NCBI GenBank assembly: GCA_025459035.1
Contig: JALORJ010000168.1
Span: 1 to 6,212, forward strand
Source of the DNA: Burkholderiales bacterium
GTDB lineage: Bacteria > Pseudomonadota > Gammaproteobacteria > Burkholderiales > Ga0077523
Direction of reading: 5' to 3'
DNA: 6,212 nucleotides
Below are positions 1-6,212 of the stretch, piece after piece (the first letter of the stretch is position 1; every line of letters begins with the position of its first letter). The notes under the pieces were generated by a model. That model was not told the origin of the DNA and ran no database searches. It saw only the letters and a program-made list of their open reading frames with translations. A program made the translations under genes and the position numbers.

Positions 1-541
1 GTCGATGATCCGCACCATCTGGGGCGACCCCGACCGCTTCCGCAAGAGCTACTACCCGGACGACTTCCAGGGCCGCTACTACCTCGCGGGCGACGGGGCC
101 AACCGCGACCTCGACGGCTACTTCTGGATCATGGGCCGCATCGACGACGTGCTGAACGTGTCGGGCCACCGCCTGGGCACGATGGAGATCGAGTCGGCAC
201 TGGTCTCCAATCCGCTGGTGGCCGAGGCCGCCGTCGTCGGCCGTCCGCACGACATCAAGGGCGAGGCGGTCGTGGCCTTCGTCGTGCTGAAGGGCGCGCG
301 TCCCGATGGCGCTGCGGCGCACGACGTCGCCGCCAAGCTGCGCAACTGGGTGGGCCAGGAGATCGGTCCGATCGCCAAGCCCGACGAGATCCGCTTCGGC
401 GACAACCTGCCGAAGACGCGCTCGGGAAAGATCATGCGGCGCCTGCTGCGCTCGCTCGCCAAGGGCGAGGAGATCACGCAGGACGTGTCGACGCTCGAGA
501 ACCCGGCGATCCTCCAGCAGCTCGCGCAGGCCGTGAAGTGA
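1..541 (+). CDS. acs: Acetyl-CoA synthetase (acetate--CoA ligase), C-terminal part; 5' end outside the window
   Basis: This is the C-terminal ~179 residues of an AMP-forming acetyl-CoA synthetase, normally about 650 residues. The enzyme activates acetate with ATP to acetyl-AMP, then forms acetyl-CoA in the cytoplasm. The ATG at 5-7 is internal: the reading frame is open to the left edge and the preceding codon (tcg, 2-4) belongs to the gene. Counting from that internal Met, the sequence shows the nucleotide-binding Asp in YLAGDGA (D30), the hinge and core region GRIDDVLNVSGHRLG (44-58) followed by EIESAL, and the A10 motif PKTRSGKIMRR (136-146). K142 (codon 428-430) matches the catalytic lysine that Pat-type acetyltransferases acetylate and CobB/SrtN deacetylases restore. 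All expected C-terminal motifs are intact. The stop is 22 nt before the ABC ATPase start, with no terminator between, so read-through into the transporter is plausible. Propionyl-CoA synthetase is an alternative, but the SGHRLGTMEIESAL stretch fits Acs well. Confidence 0.95.
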   Translation, partial: SMIRTIWGDPDRFRKSYYPDDFQGRYYLAGDGANRDLDGYFWIMGRIDDVLNVSGHRLGTMEIESALVSNPLVAEAAVVGRPHDIKGEAVVAFVVLKGARPDGAAAHDVAAKLRNWVGQEIGPIAKPDEIRFGDNLPKTRSGKIMRRLLRSLAKGEEITQDVSTLENPAILQQLAQAVK

Positions 542-563
542 CCGTCGGCGGCCGCGCCCGCCG

Positions 564-1673
<1,110 letters not shown>

Positions 1674-1700
1674 GACCCTGCGCCGTCCGCATGCCGTGAC

Positions 1701-1720
1701 GCGCGCCCCGGGGGGCGCGC
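1701..1720 (+). other. GC-rich stem-loop between ATPase and binding-protein genes
   Basis: Perfect inverted repeat with 9-nt arms GCGCGCCCC (1701-1709) and GGGGCGCGC (1712-1720). Two bases separate the arms, so the real hairpin would have a 7-8 bp stem and a 4-6 nt loop. No T-run follows, so it does not look like an intrinsic terminator. It lies in the 94-nt gap before the binding-protein gene, 47 nt upstream of its start codon, where it could stabilise or process mRNA or mildly attenuate transcription. In DNA this GC-rich, self-palindromic stretch can arise by chance, so the function is inferred. Confidence 0.5.
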
Positions 1721-1755
1721 TGCAGCGGCGTCGCACCGTGCCTGTCCGTTGCTTC

Positions 1756-1761
1756 GAGGAG
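1756..1761 (+). promoter_or_regulatory. Strong ribosome binding site of the binding-protein gene
   Basis: GAGGAG lies six bases upstream of the ATG at 1768. It decides the start of the binding protein, because the signal peptide begins exactly there. The upstream in-frame alternative at 1615 would overlap the ATPase gene and bury the signal peptide. Confidence 0.8.
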
Positions 1762-1767
1762 CTGCCG

Positions 1768-2802
1768 ATGATCCGTCCCGTCGTGTCTTCCCTGCTGCTG
1801 ATCGCGTGCGCCGCGACCGCGCACGCCGCCCCCGAACTGGTGATCGTCAACTTCGGCGGTGCCAACGGCGCGGCCCAGCGCAAGGCCTTCTACGAACCGT
1901 TCGAGCGCACCAGCGGCGCGAAGGTCGTGGCCGTCGAATACAACGGCGAGCAGGCGCGGGTGAAGGCGATGGTCGAGGCGCGCAAGGTCACGTGGGACGT
2001 GGTCGAGGTCGAGAGCCCGGACCTGTCGCGCGGCTGCGACGAGGGCCTGTACGAGCGCGTCGACTGGTCGAAGCTCGGCGGCAAGGCCGCGTACCTGCCG
2101 GCGGCGGTGCACGACTGCGGCGTCGGCGCCTTCATGTGGTCGACCGTGATGGCCTACGACACGAGCCGCTTCCCCGGCGGCGGCCCGAAGACCTGGGCCG
2201 ACTTCTGGGACGTGAAGCGGTTTCCCGGCAAGCGCGGGCTGCGCAAGGGCGCGCGCTACGCGCTCGAGTTCGCGCTGCTGGCCGACGGCGTGAAGCCCGC
2301 CGACGTCTACAAGGTGCTCGCGACGCGCGACGGCGCCGACCGCGCGTTCCGCCGTCTGACCGAGCTCGCGCCGCACCTGCAGTGGTGGGAGGCTGGCGCC
2401 CAGCCGGTGCAGTGGCTGGTGGCGAACGACGTCGCGATCACGTCGGCCTACAACGGCCGCATCGACGCCGCGCGGCGCGAGGGCCGCCCGCTCGCGGTCG
2501 TGTGGGCCGGCAGCCTCTACGACTTCGACTACTGGGCCGTGCCGAAGGGCTCGCCCAACCGCGACCTCGCGCTGCGCTACATCGCCACGGCCGGCGTGCC
2601 GGACCACCAGGCCGCCTTCGCTCGGCTGATGCCGTACGGCCCCACCGTGCCGCAGGCCGTCGCGCGCATCGACGCGGAGACGCTGAAGCACCTGCCGTCG
2701 ACCCCGGCCAACATGACCGACGCGCTGAAGTTCGACGCGCGTTTCTGGGCCGACCAGGGCGAGGTACTGGAGAAGCGCTTCGCGGCGTGGGCCGCGCGCT
2801 GA
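1768..2802 (+). CDS. Periplasmic solute-binding protein of a PotD-type ABC importer
   Basis: A 344-residue secreted binding protein that would capture the substrate in the periplasm and deliver it to the two permeases. The start at 1768 is set by GAGGAG and by the signal peptide: Arg3, a hydrophobic core VVSSLLLIA, and a signal peptidase I site after AHA (residue 20), giving mature APELVIVNFGG. Family landmarks in order are NFGGANG (28-34), VEYNGEQAR (56-64), TWDVVEVESPDL (75-86), TWADFWDVKRFPGKRGLRKG (142-161), QWWEAGAQP (205-213), ITSAYNGR (224-231) and DFDYWAVPKG (252-261). Two mature cysteines, C90 and C117, could form a disulfide. It belongs to the PotD/SBP_bac_8 family (COG0687). By-eye alignment to E. 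coli PotD shows most polyamine-contacting residues replaced (D168 to G161, E171 to Y164, W255 to D252), so the ligand is unknown. LIAC at 11-14 resembles a lipobox, but its Cys is very close to the N-terminus. The mature part is intact. Confidence 0.93.
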   Translation: MIRPVVSSLLLIACAATAHAAPELVIVNFGGANGAAQRKAFYEPFERTSGAKVVAVEYNGEQARVKAMVEARKVTWDVVEVESPDLSRGCDEGLYERVDWSKLGGKAAYLPAAVHDCGVGAFMWSTVMAYDTSRFPGGGPKTWADFWDVKRFPGKRGLRKGARYALEFALLADGVKPADVYKVLATRDGADRAFRRLTELAPHLQWWEAGAQPVQWLVANDVAITSAYNGRIDAARREGRPLAVVWAGSLYDFDYWAVPKGSPNRDLALRYIATAGVPDHQAAFARLMPYGPTVPQAVARIDAETLKHLPSTPANMTDALKFDARFWADQGEVLEKRFAAWAAR

Positions 2803-2815
2803 CGCGTTGCCACGG

Positions 2816-2836
2816 CGTGCGGCGCGCTCACGCACG
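2816..2836 (+). other. Possible weak stem-loop just after the binding-protein gene
   Basis: Inverted repeat CGTGCG (2816-2821) and CGCACG (2831-2836) with a 9-nt loop, 13 nt after the binding-protein stop. An alternative pairing extends it with GGC/GCC and a 3-nt bulge. There is no T-run. It is short, and in such GC-rich DNA chance is a real possibility. Confidence 0.25.
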
Positions 2837-2882
2837 ACGCCACCAGGCGCGCGTCGGCCGATGACGGGCCACCGTGCCGGGC

Positions 2883-2906
2883 GCGCGGGGTCGCGCCGCC
2901 CCGCGC
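2883..2906 (+). other. GC-rich stem-loop between binding-protein and permease genes
   Basis: Perfect 8-bp inverted repeat GCGCGGGG (2883-2890) and CCCCGCGC (2899-2906) around an 8-nt loop. It lies in the 126-nt gap between the binding-protein stop and the permease start, the longest gap inside the transporter operon. No T-run follows, so it is unlikely to be a full intrinsic terminator. Stem-loops at this place in ABC importer operons are known to protect the upstream binding-protein message from 3' exonucleases or to reduce permease expression. That role is inferred here. Confidence 0.55.
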
Positions 2907-2928
2907 ACTGCACCGTGACGCGGGCGCG

Positions 2929-4179
2929 ATGACACCGCCCGCCGTCGACGCGCCGACGCTCGCACGCGCGGTGCGGCGCGAACGCCGTCGCCGCACCGCC
3001 GGCGGGCTGCTGCTCGTCGCGCCGCTGCTGGTGTTTCTCGGGCTCACGCTGCTGCTGCCGATCGGCACGCTGCTCGCGCGTGCCGTGCACGACCCGCAGG
3101 TCGCGACCGCGCTGCCCGCCACCGCGCAGGCGCTGGACGCCTGGGACCGCGTCGCGCCGCTGCCCGATGCCGCGCGCGTCGCGCTGCAGCGCGACCTGCT
3201 CGCCGCGACCGACGACGCCCGCATCGGCGGCGTCGCGCGCCGTCTGAACGGCGACGTGCCCGGCGCCCGCTCGCTGGTGATGGGCACGTGGCGCGCGCTG
3301 CACCACGACCCGGCCGCGGCCGGCTTCGACCCGACCGCCCCACGCGCGGCCGCGCTCGAAGCGTTCGACGCGCGCTGGGCCGACCCGGCAGTGTGGATCG
3401 CGATCGCGCGCAATGCCGCGGCGTTCAACCCCGACGACCTGCTCGCGGCGGTCGACCTGCGCCGCGACGCGCAGGGGGGCATCGCGCGCGTGCCGGCCGA
3501 CGAGTCCGCGTTCGGCCGCATCCTCGCGCGCACGCTGGGCGTGTCGGCCGCGGTGACCGCGCTGTGCCTGCTGCTGGGCTACCCGCTCGCGTGGTGGATC
3601 TCGACGCTGCCGCCGCAGCGGGCCGCGCTCGCGATGATCGCGGTGCTGCTGCCGTTCTGGACCTCGGTGCTGGTGCGCGCCGCCGCGTGGGTCGTGCTGC
3701 TGCAGCGCGAGGGCCTGGTCAACCAGGCGCTGATCGCGGCGGGCGTGATCGCCGAACCGCTGGCGCTGATCTTCAACCGCACCGGCGTCGTCATCTCGAT
3801 GACGCACGTGCTGCTGCCGTTCATGGTGCTGCCGCTGCTGGCCGCGATGCGCGCGGTGCCGCCGACGCTGATGCGCGCGGCGGTGTCGCTCGGCAGCCCG
3901 CCGCTGCAGGCCTTCGTGCGCGTGTGGATGCCGCAGACGCGCGCGGGTGTGGCCGCCGGCGTGCTGCTGGTGTTCATCCTCGCGCTCGGCTACTACGTCA
4001 CGCCCGCGCTGCTGGGCGGCGCCGACGACCAGATGCTGTCGTACTACGTCGCGCGCTACGCCAATGTCGAGATCGACTGGGGCATGGCGTGCGCGCTTGC
4101 CGTCGTGCTGCTGGCCGCCACGCTCGTCCTCTACACGCTGTACCGGCGCGTCGCGCGTGACACGGTGCTCGGCGCGTGA
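2929..4179 (+). CDS. ABC importer permease 1, PotB-like with a long periplasmic loop
   Basis: A 416-residue inner-membrane permease forming half of the import channel. Predicted membrane segments are about 25-50, 201-225, 233-258, 288-310, 340-362 and 386-406. Between the first two lies a soluble region of about 145 residues (55-198), presumably periplasmic; E. coli PotB is only ~275 residues in total. From memory, a PotB subfamily of ~415 residues with this loop exists in proteobacteria, so this is probably a family trait rather than a fusion. The cytoplasmic EAA loop that contacts the ATPase is at 316-335: RAAVSLGSPPLQAFVRVWMP, with Arg in place of the usual Glu. Other landmarks are LPFWTSVLVRAAAWVVLLQ (241-259), NRTGVVISMTHVLLPFM (283-299) and GYYVTPALLGG (354-364). 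The start at 2929 has no good Shine-Dalgarno. The stop overlaps the next gene's GTG by 4 nt, so translation of the two permeases is probably coupled. Confidence 0.93.
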   Translation: MTPPAVDAPTLARAVRRERRRRTAGGLLLVAPLLVFLGLTLLLPIGTLLARAVHDPQVATALPATAQALDAWDRVAPLPDAARVALQRDLLAATDDARIGGVARRLNGDVPGARSLVMGTWRALHHDPAAAGFDPTAPRAAALEAFDARWADPAVWIAIARNAAAFNPDDLLAAVDLRRDAQGGIARVPADESAFGRILARTLGVSAAVTALCLLLGYPLAWWISTLPPQRAALAMIAVLLPFWTSVLVRAAAWVVLLQREGLVNQALIAAGVIAEPLALIFNRTGVVISMTHVLLPFMVLPLLAAMRAVPPTLMRAAVSLGSPPLQAFVRVWMPQTRAGVAAGVLLVFILALGYYVTPALLGGADDQMLSYYVARYANVEIDWGMACALAVVLLAATLVLYTLYRRVARDTVLGA

Positions 4180-4988
4180 GCCCGACGTCGCTCGCCACGC
4201 ACCCGCTCGAGCGCGCCGGCCTGCGCGCGGTGCGAGCGCTCTGCGTCGCGCTGCTCGCGTTCCTGCTCGCACCGGTGCTGGTGCTCGTGCCGCTGTCGTT
4301 CAGCGACGGCAGCTTCCTCACCTGGCCGGTGCCGGGCTGGTCGCTGCGCTGGTACGACGACGTGCTGCATTCGGACGCGTGGCTGCGCGCGGCGCGCAAC
4401 AGCTTCATCGTCGCGCCGGCCGCGACGCTGATCGCCACCGTGCTCGGCACGCTGGCCGCCGTCGGCCTCGCGCGCGCCGACTTCATCGGGCGCGGGCTGC
4501 TGACCAGCCTGCTGATCGCGCCGATGGTGGTGCCGGTCATCGTGGTCGGCCTGGCCACCGCGCTGGCCTTCGCACCAATCGGGCTGGGCGACAGCTTCAC
4601 CGGCCTGATCCTCGTGCACGCCGCGCTCGGCGCGCCGTTCGTGCTGACCACCGTGACCGCGACGCTCGACGGCTTCGACCGCAACCTGATCCGCGCCTCG
4701 GCCAGTCTGGGCGCGGATCCGTGGGCGACCTTCCGCCGTGTCACGCTGCCGCTGATCGCACCGGGCGTGGTGTCGGGCGCGCTGTTCGCGTTCGCGACGT
4801 CGTTCGACGACGTGGTCGTCACGCTCTTCCTCGCCGGCCCGACGCAGGTCACGCTGCCGCGCCAGATGTTCACCGGCATCCGCGAGAACATCACCCCGGC
4901 GATCGCGGCGGTCGCGACGCTGCTGGTGGGATTCACGACGGCGTCGATGCTGGCCCTGGAGTGGCTGCGAGGGCGTCGGGAAAGGTGA
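4176..4988 (+). CDS. ABC importer permease 2, PotC-like
   Basis: A 270-residue inner-membrane permease, the usual PotC size, and the partner of the preceding permease. Predicted membrane segments are about 20-42, 76-99, 107-133, 141-163, 194-220 and 241-262. The EAA loop is at 173-192: RASASLGADPWATFRRVTLP, again with Arg in place of Glu. The segment FATSFDDVVVTLFLAGP (206-222), followed by TLPRQMFTGIRE, is the hallmark of PotC-type subunits (COG1177). The start is the GTG at 4176, which shares GTGA with the stop of permease 1. No later in-frame start would keep the first membrane segment and its basic flank (LERAGLRAVR). It is the last transporter gene: 97 nt separate it from the next start, without an obvious terminator. 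Confidence 0.93.
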   Translation: MSPTSLATHPLERAGLRAVRALCVALLAFLLAPVLVLVPLSFSDGSFLTWPVPGWSLRWYDDVLHSDAWLRAARNSFIVAPAATLIATVLGTLAAVGLARADFIGRGLLTSLLIAPMVVPVIVVGLATALAFAPIGLGDSFTGLILVHAALGAPFVLTTVTATLDGFDRNLIRASASLGADPWATFRRVTLPLIAPGVVSGALFAFATSFDDVVVTLFLAGPTQVTLPRQMFTGIRENITPAIAAVATLLVGFTTASMLALEWLRGRRER

Positions 4989-5071
4989 GACCGATCACGC
5001 GGGGGTGAGTGTCCGTTCGCGGCCCGCTCGCGTGTCCATGGCCGAGGGCGCCATTCCGGTGGCCCATCGTT

Positions 5072-5076
5072 GGAGG
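5072..5076 (+). promoter_or_regulatory. Ribosome binding site of the DGPF-domain gene
   Basis: GGAGG, nine bases upstream of the ATG at 5086. It selects this start over the in-frame GTG at 5005 and ATG at 5038, which have no comparable site and would add residues unlike the family N-terminus. Confidence 0.8.
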
Positions 5077-5085
5077 ACTGCATCG

Positions 5086-5442
5086 ATGGAATTCGTTCTG
5101 ACGTTCAACCAGCCGGCCGCCGAGATCGAGCGCTACGCAGACCCCGTCGCGGGGCCGATCGCCCTGGCGCCGTGGATGGCCTACATGGACGACCTCGCCG
5201 CCGCCGGCGTGATGCGCGGCGGCGCACGGCTGTCGCCGCCGTGGACCGCCACCACGGTCCGGGTGCAGGACGGCGTGCGGCACGTGCAGGACGGCCCGTT
5301 CGCGGACACCAAGGAGCTGGTCGGGGGCTTCATCATCATCGACGTCCCGTCGCTGGACGAAGCGCTCGCCTGGGCCGCGCGCAGCCCGTCGTCGTCGGCC
5401 GGCTCGACCGAGGTTCGACCGGTGATGCCCGCGCCGCAGTGA
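5086..5442 (+). CDS. DGPF/YCII-related domain protein, partner of the ECF sigma factor
   Basis: A 118-residue cytoplasmic protein of the YCII-related (DGPF) family. The start at 5086 follows GGAGG and gives the typical N-terminus MEFVLTFNQP. The family signature DGPF is at 69-72, inside VQDGPFADTKELVGGFIIIDVPSLDEALAWAAR (67-99), and the typical C-terminal EVRPVMP is at 109-115. These proteins adopt a ferredoxin-like fold related to muconolactone isomerase/YciI; their biochemical role is not established. Genes for them are very often found directly beside ECF42 sigma factors, as here: the stop TGA overlaps the sigma gene's GTG by 4 nt. That arrangement implies co-translation, but what is known of the ECF42 group does not support a classical anti-sigma role. 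No signal peptide or membrane segment is visible. The first gene of this unit follows the transporter after 97 nt. Confidence 0.9.
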   Translation: MEFVLTFNQPAAEIERYADPVAGPIALAPWMAYMDDLAAAGVMRGGARLSPPWTATTVRVQDGVRHVQDGPFADTKELVGGFIIIDVPSLDEALAWAARSPSSSAGSTEVRPVMPAPQ

Positions 5443-6212
5443 GCGACGCGGCGCACGCGAGCCACGCCGCGGTCGAAGCGGCAGTGCGTGCGAGCCACGG
5501 CCGGCTCGTCGCGTGGCTCGCGTGGCAGTGGCGCGACGTCGCCGCGGCCGAGGACGCGCTGGGCGATGCCGTCGCATCGGCGCTGGAAGCGTGGCCGCGC
5601 GACGGCATTCCGCAGTCGCCCGAGGGCTGGCTGATGACCGCCGCGAAGCGCCGGATGCTCAACGTCGCGCGGCGACGCCGCCTGGAACGCGACCCCGCCG
5701 TGACGGTGCTGTGGCCCGACGCGGACACCCCCGTCCCCGTGCCCGAGGCGGTTCCCGACGAGCGCCTGCGGCTGATGTTCGTCTGCGCGCACCCGGCGAT
5801 CGACGCGTCGGTGCGCACGGCGCTGATGCTGCAGGTGGTGCTGGGCCTCGACGCCGCGCGCATCGCACCGCTGTTCCTGCTGTCGGGCGAAGCGATGACG
5901 AAGCGGCTCGTGCGGGCGAAGGCCAAGATCCGGGCGACCGGCATCCGCTTCGAGACCCCCGACGCGGACATGCTGCCCGAGCGCCTTCACGCCGTGCTCG
6001 AAGCGATCTACGCGGCATGCACGCTGCACCGCGATCCGTCGCTCGACCCGCGCGCCGGCGATCTCGCGGACGAAGCCGCATCCCTCGCGCAGCTCGTCGC
6101 CGCGCAGCTGCCCGACGCGCCCGAGGCCCTCGGCCTGAGCGCGCTGATCGGCTATGTCGAGGCCCGCCGCCCCGCCGCGCGCGATGCGGACGGCGCGTTC
6201 GTGCCGCTGGAC
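5439..6212 (+). CDS. ECF42-type RNA polymerase sigma factor with C-terminal extension; 3' end outside the window
   Basis: An open frame of 258 codons runs from the GTG at 5439 to the right edge without a stop; members are usually around 400 residues. It would direct RNA polymerase to a small regulon. Sigma region 2 spans about residues 20-82: GRLVAWLAWQWRDVAAAEDAL, then EAWPRDGIPQSPEGWLMTAAKRRMLNVARRRR in two parts. PDERLRLMFVCAHPAID (106-122) is a strong group signature. Region 4 with its helix-turn-helix is about 123-166 (LMLQVVLGLDAARIAPLFL, then KRLVRAKAKIR). The extension starts at LPERLHAVLEAIYAA (179-193) and continues past EALGLSALIGYVEARR to GAFVPLD at the edge. This is the DUF6596/TPR-like domain known to be needed for ECF42 activity. 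There is no visible anti-sigma gene upstream; the partner is the overlapping DGPF protein. The NEGY-like motif seen in many relatives after the LPERL helix is absent here (CTLHRD). Confidence 0.92.
   Translation, partial: MSDAAHASHAAVEAAVRASHGRLVAWLAWQWRDVAAAEDALGDAVASALEAWPRDGIPQSPEGWLMTAAKRRMLNVARRRRLERDPAVTVLWPDADTPVPVPEAVPDERLRLMFVCAHPAIDASVRTALMLQVVLGLDAARIAPLFLLSGEAMTKRLVRAKAKIRATGIRFETPDADMLPERLHAVLEAIYAACTLHRDPSLDPRAGDLADEAASLAQLVAAQLPDAPEALGLSALIGYVEARRPAARDADGAFVPLD

Noticed and set aside
5..7. ATG at 5 as a true gene start for a short 178-residue protein
   Set aside because: The frame is open to the left edge and the content begins in the middle of the acetyl-CoA synthetase family, so this Met is internal.
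486..491. TGTCGA, an exact match to the reported ECF42 -35 box
   Set aside because: It lies inside the acs coding sequence, where it encodes Val-Ser-Thr, far from the sigma gene, and a 6-mer is expected by chance.
2883..2906. Intrinsic transcription terminator after the binding-protein gene
   Set aside because: The stem is good but is followed by ACTGCACCG rather than a T-run, and the permeases downstream need transcription from the same operon.
5038..5067. Imperfect inverted repeat ATGGCC / GGCCCAT before the DGPF gene
   Set aside because: The arms are short with a bulge and a 17-nt loop, so it is not distinguishable from chance in this sequence.
5005..5085. Longer DGPF protein starting at GTG 5005 or ATG 5038
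   Set aside because: Neither has a good ribosome binding site, the added residues are low-complexity Arg/Ala, and the family N-terminus begins at MEFVLTF (5086).
5181..6029. - strand frame (282 codons) opposite the DGPF and sigma genes
   Set aside because: The + strand has two clear family matches with a ribosome binding site and a start/stop overlap. The antisense product has no recognisable motif.

Overview
The window is very GC-rich: nearly all codon third positions are G or C, and long antisense reading frames run opposite the real genes. All real genes lie on the + strand. The acetyl-CoA synthetase C-terminus resembles, from memory, those of Burkholderiales, so a GC-rich betaproteobacterium of that order is the most likely source. 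This is a judgement by eye, not a search result.

Layout. (1) 1-541: the last ~179 codons of an acetyl-CoA synthetase gene (acs), cut by the left edge. (2) 564-4988: a complete ABC importer of the PotABCD (COG3842/0687/1176/1177) type, in the order ATPase, periplasmic binding protein, long-loop permease, short permease. (3) 5086-6212: a DGPF/YCII-domain small protein overlapping by 4 nt an ECF42-type RNA polymerase sigma factor with a C-terminal extension. The sigma gene is cut by the right edge.

How they work together. The importer would bind a small solute in the periplasm and pass it through the two-permease channel, powered by the ATPase. Databases usually label such systems spermidine/putrescine transporters, but the binding protein lacks most of the residues that contact polyamine in E. 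coli PotD, so the substrate should be regarded as unknown. The binding-protein gene has a strong Shine-Dalgarno sequence and sits between two GC-rich stem-loops, while the ATPase and the long permease have weak or no Shine-Dalgarno. This suggests the binding protein is made in excess. The acs gene ends 22 nt before the ATPase and may be co-transcribed with it. The DGPF/sigma pair has its own strong ribosome binding site and is probably a separate regulatory unit.

I see no RNA genes, insertion sequences, CRISPR arrays, phage genes or attachment sites, and no stretch longer than about 130 bases without a gene. The window looks like ordinary chromosomal core or near-core content. The open questions are the importer's ligand and the signal and targets of the sigma factor.
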